Shown piece by piece: positions 18,503 to 26,866 of a stretch of 64,000 bases of DNA. This DNA is from Bradyrhizobium sp. YR681 (GTDB lineage: Bacteria; Pseudomonadota; Alphaproteobacteria; Rhizobiales; Xanthobacteraceae). The DNA is taken from the NCBI RefSeq assembly GCF_000282615.1, contig NZ_AKIY01000266.1, positions 1 to 64,000 on the forward strand. The letters are read 5' to 3'. Under the pieces are notes generated by a model, which was not told where the DNA came from, did no database searches, and saw only the letters and a program-made list of their open reading frames with translations. Numbering within the stretch: position 1 is the stretch's first letter; the number at the start of each line of letters is the position of its first letter. The translations under genes and the position numbers were made by a program.

Positions 18503-18610
18503 CGTCGTGCTCCGCGAAAGCGGGGCACCCAGTACGCCGTGGACGTCTATTGGTTTGCCTCAAGCGGGGCCGCGGCGTACTGGATCATCCGCCTTCGCGG
18601 ATGATGACAG
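18503..18610. repeat. Palindromic intergenic repeat, ...ATCCAGTACGCCG family
   Basis: Left arm with CCCAGTACGCCG and right arm with CGGCGTACTGG are inverted, with outer GCGAAAGCGGGG/CCGCCTTCGCGG-type hairpins. A related member is at 39319-39428. It sits between the SorC-type regulator gene and the transporter operon that it probably controls. Confidence 0.78.
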
Positions 18611-18637
18611 TGGTGTAGGTGGCGAGACCGCCCGCCT

Positions 18638-19588
18638 CTACCGCTCCAGGATCGCCCTCGCCGTCGCCTCGTCCGTGATCAGGCCGTTGATCAGGCCTCC
18701 GCTCAGCGCCGCCGCGATCGCCGGCACTTTGGCCGCGCCGACGGCGGCGCCGATCGTCGTGGTCTTCGCCGGCACTTCCGGCGGGATGCTGGTGAGGCGC
18801 TTGTTGGTGCCGGCCTTGAGCAGGCGTCCCCTGGAATCATAGGCCCAGCCGGTGATCTCGCCGATGGCGCCCTGCCGCATCATCTCGAACAATTCATCAC
18901 GCGTGACGAAGCCATCGACATGGACCTGCGCCTTCTGGTCCATCTGGCCGATGCCGACGAGGCGCAAGTCCGCCTTGGCCGCGACCGCCTTCACCTTGGC
19001 GATCGGCTCGATCCGCACCATCTTGTTGCGCTCGTCCTCCGACGACATCAGGAACGGCAGCGGCATCGGGTAATGCCGCGCGCCGGTGCGGTCGGCGAGC
19101 CGGCCGACAGTGTCGTAGAAGCTCGCCGAACCGTCGGCGGAGATGTTGCCGACCAGCGAGACGATCTGGTGGTTGGGCCGGTCGATCGGCGTGACGCGTT
19201 CGACTGCGGCACGCACCGCCCTTCCCGTGCCGAGCGCGACGATGACCGGCGTCTCGGAGCGTAGCGTGGCATCGAGCAGGTTGGCGCAGCGTTCGGCGAT
19301 GCCGGCGGTGGCCTGCGGCGCGGCAGGATCTTCCGGCACCACCTCACAATGGACGAGATCGAACCGCTCCTTCAGGCGCGCCGCCAATTCCATGCAGGCG
19401 GCGATGGGATGTTCGAGCCGGAAGGTGATGAGCCGTTCGGCGAGACACAGCGAGACCAGCCGCTGCGCCGAGGCGCGCGAGACCTGGAGCATTTTTGCGA
19501 TCTCGTCCTGGGTGTGGCCGGCAATGAAATAGAGCCAGCCGGCGCGCGCGGCATCGTCGAGCCTGGATTTGTCGTTCTCGGCGGCCAT
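18638..19588 (-). CDS. SorC/DeoR-type sugar-binding transcriptional regulator
   Basis: 316 residues. The N-terminal helix-turn-helix reads HTQDEIAKMLQVSRASAQRL (residues 25-44). The remainder is the sugar-phosphate-sensing SorC domain (GTGRAVRAAVERV near residue 120; GIGQMDQKAQVHVDGFVTRDE near residues 212-232, split by a short loop). It probably represses or activates the polyol operon in response to a phosphorylated intermediate. A 35-bp palindrome before the transporter is the expected target. It lies 8 bp after the HAD phosphatase gene, in the same direction. Confidence 0.9.
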   Translation of the reverse strand: MAAENDKSRLDDAARAGWLYFIAGHTQDEIAKMLQVSRASAQRLVSLCLAERLITFRLEHPIAACMELAARLKERFDLVHCEVVPEDPAAPQATAGIAERCANLLDATLRSETPVIVALGTGRAVRAAVERVTPIDRPNHQIVSLVGNISADGSASFYDTVGRLADRTGARHYPMPLPFLMSSEDERNKMVRIEPIAKVKAVAAKADLRLVGIGQMDQKAQVHVDGFVTRDELFEMMRQGAIGEITGWAYDSRGRLLKAGTNKRLTSIPPEVPAKTTTIGAAVGAAKVPAIAAALSGGLINGLITDEATARAILER

Positions 19589-19596
19589 GGCGGGCG

Positions 19597-20256
19597 TTAC
19601 GCTTCCTTCCAGAAATCGCTCATCTGCGCGAAGACCCGATCGGCCCCGGCGGCGGCCAATATAGCCTGCCCGTCACGCGCGCGGTAATGGCTACCGCCGA
19701 CAAATCCCCAGACAGCCATGCCGGCGGCCTTGGCGGCCTGTACGCCGCTGACGCTGTCTTCGATCACCAGGGTGCGCGCGGGTTGCGCGCCCATCTTCAA
19801 GGCGGCATAGAGAAAGAGGTCGGGTGCGGGTTTACCGTGTTTGACCATCTGTGCGGTATAGAGCCGATCCTCGAAATGCGATGAGAGACCGGTGACATCA
19901 AGCGACAATGCGACGCGGTCGATATCGCTCGACGAGGCCACGCAGTGCGGCGCTTTCAATACGGACAAGACCGAGCCTATCCCGGGGATCGGCTGAAGCG
20001 CCCCCGCAAATGTCTCGAGCACGCGCATCTTCAGCCGCGGCAGAAATTCGTCGGGCAAGACCTCGCCGCGCTCGCGAAAATACTCTCCGATCGCAGCCGA
20101 GCTGCGCCCGAGGAAAAGTTCAAGCGCCTGCTCCACACTGAGCGCGAGGCCGAACTCTGCGAGCACCTCGGACAAGCAGCGGCAGCTCAGCAACTCGCTG
20201 TCGACGAGCACGCCGTCGCAGTCGAAGATGACGAGATCTGGCCTGTCGGGAACCAT
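19597..20256 (-). CDS. HAD-superfamily phosphatase (beta-phosphoglucomutase-like)
   Basis: 219 residues. HAD motif 1 FDCDGVLVDSE (residues 11-21, nucleophile Asp12 and acid/base Asp14), motif 2 SSS near residue 108, motif 3 lysine in HGKPAPD, and motif 4 IEDSVSGVQAA. The family hydrolyses sugar phosphates or, in some members, isomerises them. Position at the head of the polyol block suggests a sugar-phosphate or polyol-phosphate substrate. Whether it is a housekeeping detoxifier or part of the pathway cannot be told. Confidence 0.88.
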   Translation of the reverse strand: MVPDRPDLVIFDCDGVLVDSELLSCRCLSEVLAEFGLALSVEQALELFLGRSSAAIGEYFRERGEVLPDEFLPRLKMRVLETFAGALQPIPGIGSVLSVLKAPHCVASSSDIDRVALSLDVTGLSSHFEDRLYTAQMVKHGKPAPDLFLYAALKMGAQPARTLVIEDSVSGVQAAKAAGMAVWGFVGGSHYRARDGQAILAAAGADRVFAQMSDFWKEA

Positions 20257-20336
20257 CGGGGTATTCGATCATATACTCATCTGCTGGGCAATAGCTCAGG
20301 TTCGCTGGAGGTTGGGAGGCCAACGACCGCAACACC
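20257..20336. other. Spacer before repeat cluster
   Basis: This 80-bp part of the 526-bp gap between the HAD phosphatase and gguB contains the putative promoter of the HAD-led unit. No gene or hairpin is evident. The rest of the gap consists of four palindromic repeats, annotated separately. Confidence 0.5.
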
Positions 20337-20455
20337 CGTCATTGCGAGGAGCTCTTGCGACGAAGCAATCCAGAATCCCTCCGCGGAGAACTCTGGATTG
20401 CTTCGCTTCCGCCTTCGCTCTTCGAGCTACGGCGGACAAGCCGCTCGCAATGACG
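20337..20455. repeat. Palindromic intergenic repeat, CGTCATTGCGAG family
   Basis: Outer arms CGTCATTGCGAG and CTCGCAATGACG with internal GAAGCAATCCAGA/TCTGGATTGCTTC arms. The same family occurs at 33473-33552. First of four repeats placed head to tail in this gap. Confidence 0.82.
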
Positions 20456-20464
20456 CGGAAAGAC

Positions 20465-20537
20465 CGTAGCCCGCATGGAGCGCAGCGGAATGCGGGGACA
20501 GTGGTCCCGGATTGCGCTGCGCTCCATCCGGGCTACG
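20465..20537. repeat. Palindromic intergenic repeat, CGTAGCCCG family
   Basis: Arms CGTAGCCCG and CGGGCTACG flank inner arms GGAGCGCAGCG and CGCTGCGCTCC. A diverged copy with the same layout is at 20703-20777. Second of four adjacent palindromes. Confidence 0.82.
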
Positions 20538-20556
20538 TACCGACCGCGCGCTCCGC

Positions 20557-20678
20557 CGTCATCCTGAGGTGCGAGCCTTGCGATGCAATCGCATCGCAAG
20601 GTGAAGCCTCGAAGGATGGGCTACGGACTCGCGGCCCATCCTTCGAGGCGCGCGAAGGGCGCGCACCTCAGGATGACG
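20557..20678. repeat. Palindromic intergenic repeat, CGTCATCCTGAGGTGCG family
   Basis: Arms CGTCATCCTGAGGTGCG and CGCACCTCAGGATGACG are perfectly inverted; inner arms GCCTCGAAGGATGGGC and GCCCATCCTTCGAGGC are also perfect. Same family as 8161-8305. Inside the left half is a further TTGCGATGC/GCATCGCAA hairpin. Confidence 0.85.
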
Positions 20679-20702
20679 GTTGCGATCGTGGAAGGAGAGG
20701 AT

Positions 20703-20777
20703 CGTAGTCCGTATGCAACGCAGCGGAATGCGGGGCAGCAGCGGTCCCGGATTACGCTTCGCTCCATCCGGGCCACG
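20703..20777. repeat. Palindromic intergenic repeat, CGTAGCCCG family, diverged copy
   Basis: Left CGTAGTCCG and right CGGGCCACG with the same central wording (CAGCGGAATGCGGGG, GGTCCCGGATT) as the copy at 20465-20537. It ends 5 bp before the stop of gguB and may shape the 3' end of that transcript. Confidence 0.8.
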
Positions 20778-20782
20778 CAGCA

Positions 20783-21973
20783 TCACCGCCGCTGATTGTA
20801 CACGTCGATGCACACGGCCCCCAGCAGCACCAGGCCCTTGATGACCTGCTGGTAATCGATGCCGATGCCGAGGATGGACATGCCGTTGTTCATCACGCCC
20901 ATGATCATGGCGCCGACCACGGCGCCGCCGACGCGCCCCACGCCGCCATAGGCGGAGGCGCCGCCGATGAAACAGGCGGCGATGACGTCGAGCTCGAAGC
21001 CGAGGCCTGCTTTTGGCGTCGCGGTGTTCAGACGCGCGGCGAAGACGAGGCCGGCGAGCGCGGCCAGCACGCCCATGTTGACGAATGTGAGGAAGGTCAG
21101 CCGCTCGGTCTTGATGCCGGACAGGCTGGCCGCCTTGGCGTTGCCGCCGACGGCGTAGATCTGGCGGCCAATCACGGTACGGCGGGTGACGAAGCCATAA
21201 AGCGCGATCAGCGCGCCCATGATCACCAGCACGTTGGGCAGGCCGCGATGCGAGGCGATCAGATAGGTGAAATAGAGGACGGCGCAGGCGAGCAGAATGC
21301 TCTTGCCGAGGAAGAACGCGTAGGGCTCGACCTCGATGCCGTGCAACTGCTCGCGCGAGCGTCCCCTGGCGCTGGCATAGACGAGACCGAGCGCGAGCAC
21401 GGCGCCGATCAGCATCGAGGTCGGATGCAGCGTGCCGGCCTCGGGCAATATTTCCGGAATGAAGCCCGACGACAGCTTCTGGAACGTCGCCGGGAACGGT
21501 CCGAGCGACTGGCCCTGCAACACCGCGAGCGCCAGGCCCTTGAACACCAGCATGCCGGCCAGCGTCACGATGAAGGACGGGATCTTGAAATAGGCCACCC
21601 AATAGCCCTGCGCAGCGCCGATGGCCGCGCCGACCACGAGGCAGGCGATGAAGGCGAGGGTGTAATCGATCTTGTAGGTGACCATCAGCACGGCGGCGAC
21701 CGCGCCGACGAAGCCCGCGACCGAACCCACCGAGAGGTCGATATGCCCGGTCACGATCACCAGCAGCATGCCCAGCGCCATGATGACGATGTAGCTGTTC
21801 TGGAGCACCAGGTTCGTCAGGTTGAGCGGCTGCAGCAGCGTGCCGCCGGTCATGACCTGGAAGAACAGCATGATCGCGATCAGCGACATCAGCATGCCGT
21901 AATTGCGCAAATTGTTCTTGATGAAGCTGCCGGTCCGGCGCTCCTCGGGCAGCGATACCGTCTTGTCGGTCAT
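20783..21973 (-). CDS. gguB: Multiple-sugar ABC transporter permease (GguB/XylH type)
   Basis: 396 residues with about ten membrane segments and the family motif MLLVIVTGHIDLSVGSVAGF near residue 80 together with GGASAYGGVGRVGGA near residue 340. This is the CUT2 permease that partners ChvE and GguA in Agrobacterium and relatives, importing galactose, arabinose, xylose or glucose. It overlaps gguA by 4 bp (ATGA at 21970-21973) and is the last gene of the aldose block, ending just before a cluster of palindromes. Confidence 0.92.
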   Translation of the reverse strand: MTDKTVSLPEERRTGSFIKNNLRNYGMLMSLIAIMLFFQVMTGGTLLQPLNLTNLVLQNSYIVIMALGMLLVIVTGHIDLSVGSVAGFVGAVAAVLMVTYKIDYTLAFIACLVVGAAIGAAQGYWVAYFKIPSFIVTLAGMLVFKGLALAVLQGQSLGPFPATFQKLSSGFIPEILPEAGTLHPTSMLIGAVLALGLVYASARGRSREQLHGIEVEPYAFFLGKSILLACAVLYFTYLIASHRGLPNVLVIMGALIALYGFVTRRTVIGRQIYAVGGNAKAASLSGIKTERLTFLTFVNMGVLAALAGLVFAARLNTATPKAGLGFELDVIAACFIGGASAYGGVGRVGGAVVGAMIMGVMNNGMSILGIGIDYQQVIKGLVLLGAVCIDVYNQRR

Positions 21974-23541
21974 GGCTGCGATCCTCCCATCTCCGCGGCC
22001 TCAGGCACGCCGTTGCTTCTTTCATTGCGCATGATCGCGCGCATGATCTTTTCCTGTGTCGCCTCCTTGCCGGAAAACTCCCCGACGAAGGCGCCGTCGT
22101 TCATCACGCAGATGCGGTCGCAGATGCCGAGCAGCTCGGGCATCTCCGAGGAGATGACCACGACGCCGCGGCCGGCCTCGGCAAGCTCGTTGATGATACA
22201 GTAAATCTCGTATTTGGCACCGACGTCGATGCCCCTTGTCGGCTCGTCCAGGATCAGGACCTTCGGGTCCGTCATCAGCCATTTCGACAGCACCACCTTC
22301 TGCTGGTTGCCGCCGGAGAGCTGGCCGGTCTCCTGGTAGACATCGGAGCAGCGGATGCGCATGCGGTTGCGATAGTCGCTGGCGACCTTCAGCTCGGCGA
22401 TATCATCGATCACCCGGTTCGGCGCGACCTGGTGCAGGCTCGCCAGCGTGATGTTCTTGCGGACGTCGTCGGCGAGGATCAGGCCGAGCTGCTTGCGGTC
22501 CTCGGTGACATAGGCAAGCCCGGCGTCGATCGCGGCGGCCACGCTCGGCAGCACGATCTCGCGGCCTTCAAGGCGGATGCGGCCGCTGATATCGGTGCCC
22601 CAGGAACGGCCGAACAGGCTCATGGCGAATTCGGTGCGGCCCGCGCCCATCAGCCCGGCGATGCCGACGACCTCGCCGCGCCTGACGCCGAAATTGACAT
22701 TCTTGATCACCTGCCGCTCGGGATGAATGGGGTGATAGACCGACCAGTTCTCGACGGTCAGGACGGGCTCGCCGATCTTCACGTTGCGCTCGGGAAAGCG
22801 ATGGGCGAGATCGCGGTTGACCATGCTACGGATGATGCGGTCTTCCTGGATCGGCTCGGCGTGGCAGTCGATGCTGTCCACGGTGCGGCCGTCGCGCAGC
22901 ACGGTGATGTGGTCGGCGACCTTGGCGACCTCGTTGAGCTTGTGCGAGATCAAGATCGAGCCGATGCCCTGCGCGCGGAAGGCCGTCAGCCGTTCCAGCA
23001 GCGCGGCGCTGTCGGCTTCGTTCAGGCTCGCAGTCGGCTCGTCCAGGATCAGCATCCGCACGCGCTTGGACAGCGCCTTGGCGATCTCGACCAGCTGTTG
23101 CTTGCCGACGCCGAGATCGGTGATCAGCGTATCCGGGGATTCCTTCAGGCCGACCTGCGCCAGCAGATCGCGCGTGCGCCGGTACACCTCGTCGCGATCG
23201 ATCACGCCGAGCTTCGACGGCGGATGCGACAGGAAGATGTTCTCGGCGATCGACATCAGCGGGATCAGTGCGAGTTCCTGATGGATGATGATGATGCCGA
23301 GCGCCTCGGAATCGTTGATGTCGCGGAAGCGGCGCTCCTCGCCCTCGAAGACGATGGTGCCCTCGTAGCTGCCGGCCGGATAGACGCCGCTGAGCACCTT
23401 CATCAGCGTGGATTTGCCGGCGCCGTTCTCGCCGACGAGGGCGTGGATCTGCCCGGCGTCAACCGAGAAGTTGACGTCGCGCAGCGCCTGGACGCCTGAA
23501 AAGCTCTTGCTGACGTTGCGCATCTCCAGCATGGCGGTCAT
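21970..23541 (-). CDS. gguA: Multiple-sugar ABC transporter ATP-binding protein (GguA/XylG type)
   Basis: 523 residues with two fused ATPase domains. Domain 1 has GENGAGKST (near residue 38), ALSKR and LILDEPTASLN. Domain 2 has the degenerate loop GLMGAGRTEF typical of CUT2 proteins, LSGGNQQKVVLSKWL, and LILDEPTRGIDVGAK. ATG 23541 gives the conserved MTAMLEMRNVSKSFSGV start; a longer in-frame stretch upstream is only translated repeat DNA. A 217-bp gap with a strong palindrome separates it from chvE, so expression may drop sharply after chvE. Confidence 0.93.
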   Translation of the reverse strand: MTAMLEMRNVSKSFSGVQALRDVNFSVDAGQIHALVGENGAGKSTLMKVLSGVYPAGSYEGTIVFEGEERRFRDINDSEALGIIIIHQELALIPLMSIAENIFLSHPPSKLGVIDRDEVYRRTRDLLAQVGLKESPDTLITDLGVGKQQLVEIAKALSKRVRMLILDEPTASLNEADSAALLERLTAFRAQGIGSILISHKLNEVAKVADHITVLRDGRTVDSIDCHAEPIQEDRIIRSMVNRDLAHRFPERNVKIGEPVLTVENWSVYHPIHPERQVIKNVNFGVRRGEVVGIAGLMGAGRTEFAMSLFGRSWGTDISGRIRLEGREIVLPSVAAAIDAGLAYVTEDRKQLGLILADDVRKNITLASLHQVAPNRVIDDIAELKVASDYRNRMRIRCSDVYQETGQLSGGNQQKVVLSKWLMTDPKVLILDEPTRGIDVGAKYEIYCIINELAEAGRGVVVISSEMPELLGICDRICVMNDGAFVGEFSGKEATQEKIMRAIMRNERSNGVPEAAEMGGSQP

Positions 23542-23572
23542 GATTTTACGTCCCTCGATGGCTGCTAGTTCA

Positions 23573-23713
23573 CCTCTCCCCGCTTGCGGGGAGAGGTCGG
23601 ATCGCATCGCAAGATGCGATCCGGATGAGGGGGAGTCTCCGCGAGTCTCACTGCCACCTCCCTCGCGGAGGCTCCCCCTCACCCCGACCCTCTCCCCGCA
23701 AGCGGGGAGAGGG
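23573..23713. repeat. Palindromic intergenic repeat, CCTCTCCCCGC family, inside chvE-gguA
   Basis: Two short perfect hairpins, CCTCTCCCCGCTTGCGGGG (23573-23591 and on) and CCCTCTCCCCGCAAGCGGGG (23688-23707 and on), are also inverted copies of each other. A further GATCGCATC/GATGCGATC hairpin is inside. It lies between chvE and gguA in the same transcript direction, a place where binding-protein operons often carry stabilising hairpins. Family shared with 2389-2630 and 43631-43780. Confidence 0.85.
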
Positions 23714-23758
23714 AGAAGACGTTCTCCCCGCACGCGGGGACAGGCAAAAGAAAGAGTC

Positions 23759-24832
23759 TTACTGGAACTGCGACTTCTTGTAGTAGCCGCTGTCCACCAG
23801 GGTCTTCTCCCAGTTGTCCTTGTAGACCACGACTGGCTTCAGCAGATAGGACGGCACGGTCTTGACGCCGTTCTCGTAGGTCTTGGTGTCGTTCACCGTG
23901 ACCTGCTTGCCGGCGAGCGCGGCGTCGACCATGTCGGCGGTCACCTTGGCGAGGTCGCGGGTGTCCTTGAAGATGGTCGAGTACTGATCGCCGCGCAGCA
24001 TCGCCTTGATCGAAGGCACCTCGGCATCCTGGCCCGAGATGACGGGCATCGGCTGATCGGCGCTGCCGTAGCCGACACCCTTCAGCGAGGAGATGATGCC
24101 GATCGAGATGCCGTCATAGGGCGACAGCACCGCATTGATCTTCTTGTTGCCGTAGTAGGCGCTGAGCAGGTTGTCCATGCGGGCCTGCGCGGTGGCGCCG
24201 TCCCAGCGCAGGGTCGCGACCTTGTCCATGCCCATCTGGCCGGAGACGACGACGAGTTTGCCGCTGTCGATATATGGCTTCAGCACGCTCATCGCACCGT
24301 TGTAGAAGAAGTAGGCGTTGTTGTCGTCGGGCGAACCGCCGAACAGCTCGATGTTGAAGGGACCCTTGCCGTCCTTGAGGCCGAGACCCTGCACGATCGA
24401 TTCCGCCTGGAGCACGCCGACCTGGAAATTGTCGAAGGTGGCATAATAGTCGACGTTCGGCGTGCCGCGGATCAGGCGGTCATAGGCGATCACGGTGATG
24501 CCTTTTGCCTTCGCCTGCTTGAGCACGTCGGACAGCGTGGTGCCGTCGATCGCCGCGATCACCAGCGCTTTCGCGCCCTTGGTCACCATGTTCTCGACCT
24601 GCGAAAGCTGGTTCGGAATGTCGTCCTCGGCATATTGCAGGTCGGTGTTGTAGCCGCGCTCCTTCAGAACCTTGACCATGTTGTTGCCGTCGTCGATCCA
24701 GCGCGCCGACGATTTGGTCGGCATGGCAATGCCGACCGTCGCCTTGTCCTGGGCGGAGGCGGAGACGCCTGCGGCCATCGTTGCAGCGCCGGCCAGCGCC
24801 AGCGCGAGGAAGGTCGTCTTCAGTTTCAGCAT
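23759..24832 (-). CDS. chvE: Multiple-sugar periplasmic binding protein ChvE
   Basis: 357 residues. Signal peptide (MLKLKTTFLALALAGAAT..., cleavage near SASAQ-D, residue 28). The mature protein repeats the ChvE wording closely: VGIAMPTKSSARWIDDGNN, NQLSQVENMVTKGAKALVIA, YATFDNFQVGVLQAESI, and VSGQMGMDKVATLRWDGATA. In Agrobacterium ChvE binds galactose, glucose, arabinose and other aldoses and also signals to VirA; only the transport role is supported here, since no virulence gene is near. It is followed by gguA and gguB and preceded (74 bp) by the lactonase gene. Confidence 0.95.
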   Translation of the reverse strand: MLKLKTTFLALALAGAATMAAGVSASAQDKATVGIAMPTKSSARWIDDGNNMVKVLKERGYNTDLQYAEDDIPNQLSQVENMVTKGAKALVIAAIDGTTLSDVLKQAKAKGITVIAYDRLIRGTPNVDYYATFDNFQVGVLQAESIVQGLGLKDGKGPFNIELFGGSPDDNNAYFFYNGAMSVLKPYIDSGKLVVVSGQMGMDKVATLRWDGATAQARMDNLLSAYYGNKKINAVLSPYDGISIGIISSLKGVGYGSADQPMPVISGQDAEVPSIKAMLRGDQYSTIFKDTRDLAKVTADMVDAALAGKQVTVNDTKTYENGVKTVPSYLLKPVVVYKDNWEKTLVDSGYYKKSQFQ

Positions 24833-24906
24833 GCTTCACTCCCTTTGGGTGTCAGACTGTTTTTTGGTTTCGTCGAGAACAGAGGTAGAGGTCGGCTTCG
24901 TATCTC

Positions 24907-25788
24907 CTAAGCGAGCTTGACGTCGGGCTCGGCGCGCCCGCGCGCGGAGGCCTCGAGCAGAAAGGTGCAGCCGGCTTGCGGGTCAGCCGCGCGCGCCGCC
25001 GCGTCCATATCCTGCCACGCCGAGGTGACGAGCAGGCGCGACAGGTCGGGGCCGACGAACGCCGGGCAACTGGACTGCGTTGCCGGCACGCCGAGCGAGC
25101 GCAGGCGCTCGCCTTGCGGAGAATAGACGTCGATGCGGCTCGCGCCCCAGCACGCATTCCAGATCTGTCCGTCAGCATCGCACACCGAGCCGTCGAGGCC
25201 GCCGATGCCGCTGTGGCGCAGCAGCACCTCCGGCTCGCCGCGCGGCAGGCCCGTCGCGGGGTTGAGCGGCACCGCGTACACCACCGCGCGCGCGGTGTCG
25301 GTGAAATAGCCGGTGGCGCCGTCAGGCGAGAAGCAGATCGAATTGGGAATGCTGATGCCCGGAAACAGGGTCGATATCTTGCCGCGGTGAAGCGCGTAGA
25401 TCGCGCCGGCCCCCCGCTCGGCCTTCTTGCCCATGGTGCCGATCCAGAACGTGCCCGACTGGTGCACGCGGCAATCATTCGAGCGCGTCGCGGCATTGTC
25501 CGCTTCGAGCGGACAGAACAGCGTCATCGCACCGTCGGCAAGATTGCGGATGTAGAGGCCGTCCTCGGCCACGATCAACTGCCGCTCGGCATCGATGCGC
25601 CCGAGCGCACTTGCCATCCGGCCGAGCGCGTGGACGCGGATCGCGCCGCTGCCGAGATGCGCCTCGAACAGCTTTCCCTCGCGAATGTCGAACCACCACG
25701 CCGTGTCGGTGGTCACATCATAGGTCGGTCCTTCACCGAGATGACACGGCTCGACAGACAGAACCGACGTCGGCACCTGCTCGATCAT
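24907..25788 (-). CDS. SMP-30/gluconolactonase family sugar lactonase
   Basis: 293 residues forming a six-bladed beta-propeller of the SMP-30/LRE family. Metal ligands can be seen in LGEGPTYD (Glu near residue 18), SNDCRVHQSGTFWIGTMG (Asn/Asp near residue 105), PNSICFSPDG (Asn near residue 150) and GGLDGSVCDADG (Asp near residue 200). It would hydrolyse the aldonolactone made by the adjacent aldose 1-dehydrogenase. ATG 25788 overlaps the stop of the mutarotase gene (ATGA), fixing the start and showing translational coupling. Confidence 0.9.
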   Translation of the reverse strand: MIEQVPTSVLSVEPCHLGEGPTYDVTTDTAWWFDIREGKLFEAHLGSGAIRVHALGRMASALGRIDAERQLIVAEDGLYIRNLADGAMTLFCPLEADNAATRSNDCRVHQSGTFWIGTMGKKAERGAGAIYALHRGKISTLFPGISIPNSICFSPDGATGYFTDTARAVVYAVPLNPATGLPRGEPEVLLRHSGIGGLDGSVCDADGQIWNACWGASRIDVYSPQGERLRSLGVPATQSSCPAFVGPDLSRLLVTSAWQDMDAAARAADPQAGCTFLLEASARGRAEPDVKLA

Positions 25789-26864
25789 GGCGCCCTCACC
25801 CCGAAGCGATAGACGGTGTGATGCCGATAGACCTGGCCGGGATCGAGGCGCGGGCTCGGGAAATCCGGCCGGTTCGGCGCGTCGGGCCACATATGCGGCT
25901 CCAGGCACATCGCGTCCGACTGCCGGATCAGCTTGCCGCCCTTGCCCGACATCGTGCCGTCGAGATAGTTGCCGGAATAGACCTGAACGCCGGGCTGATT
26001 GGTGAAGAGCTCCATGACGCGCCCCGAGCGCGGTGCTTCCAGCCGCGCCGCAAGCGCGAGCTTGCCGTCGCGGCCGAGGCAATAGGTGTGGTCGTAACCC
26101 CTGCCGTTGCGCAATTGCTCATGGCTTTCGCGGATGCGCCCGCCGACAGCATGGGCCTCGCGGAAGTCGAATGGCGTTCCGGCCACGCTGCGCGGCGGCT
26201 CCGGGAGCGGAATGGCGGTGGGGTCGATCGCGAGGAAATGCTCGGCGGCGACTGTGAGCTTGTGGTCGAGGATCGGCGTGCCTGATGTGGCGCCTTCCAG
26301 ATTGAAGAAGCTGTGGTTGGTGAGGTTGATGATGGTGGGACGATCCGTCCGCGCCTCCATCATCAGCGACAATTCGCTCGGGCCGGTGACGCGATAGGTC
26401 AGGCGGACGTCGAGTTGGCCGGGATAGTTCTCCTCGCCATGCGGGCTCGTGTAGGTCAGTGTCACCGCGGGCTCGGTGCCCTCCTCGATCGCGGCAATGT
26501 CCCAGAGCTTGCGATCGAACCCGTCGAGGCCGCCATGCAGCGCGTTCGGACCGTTGTTGACGGGGAGCTGGAAGGTCTCGCCGTCAAGCGAGAATTGTCC
26601 CCTGGCGATGCGGTTGGCGTAGCGGCCGACGGTGGCGCCCAAAAACTTGCGTTCGGCGAGGTAGCCAGCGAAGGCGTCATGGCCGAGCACGACATCGTCG
26701 CAATGTCTTTTCGCGTCCGGCGCGATCAGCGCCTGGATCACGGCGCCATGGGTGATGATCCGCGCCTCGAACCCGTCCTCCCCGCGCAGCACGATACGCT
26801 CGACTTTGCGGCCGTCGGGCAGTGTTCCGAAGACGTCTTTTTCTATTTTCTTTGAGCTGGCCAT
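25785..26864 (-). CDS. Aldose 1-epimerase (mutarotase)
   Basis: 359 residues of the GalM family. Catalytic His is visible in NLTNHSFFNLEG (near residue 180) and the catalytic Glu region in CLEPHMWPDAPNRPDFP (near residue 312). The N-terminal sugar-binding portion includes GATVGRYANRIARGQF. It interconverts alpha and beta anomers so that imported sugar matches the anomer preference of the dehydrogenase. It lies 2 bp after the dehydrogenase gene and overlaps the lactonase gene by 4 bp, so the three enzymes form one tight translational unit. Confidence 0.93.
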   Translation of the reverse strand: MASSKKIEKDVFGTLPDGRKVERIVLRGEDGFEARIITHGAVIQALIAPDAKRHCDDVVLGHDAFAGYLAERKFLGATVGRYANRIARGQFSLDGETFQLPVNNGPNALHGGLDGFDRKLWDIAAIEEGTEPAVTLTYTSPHGEENYPGQLDVRLTYRVTGPSELSLMMEARTDRPTIINLTNHSFFNLEGATSGTPILDHKLTVAAEHFLAIDPTAIPLPEPPRSVAGTPFDFREAHAVGGRIRESHEQLRNGRGYDHTYCLGRDGKLALAARLEAPRSGRVMELFTNQPGVQVYSGNYLDGTMSGKGGKLIRQSDAMCLEPHMWPDAPNRPDFPSPRLDPGQVYRHHTVYRFGVRAP

Positions 26865-26866
26865 GT

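Noticed and set aside
20337..20777. CRISPR-like array
   Set aside because: The elements are palindromes of different families and sizes, without regular direct repeats or spacers, and no cas gene is near.
23542..23733. 64-residue N-terminal extension of GguA
   Set aside because: It is a translation of the palindromic repeat, not part of the family.
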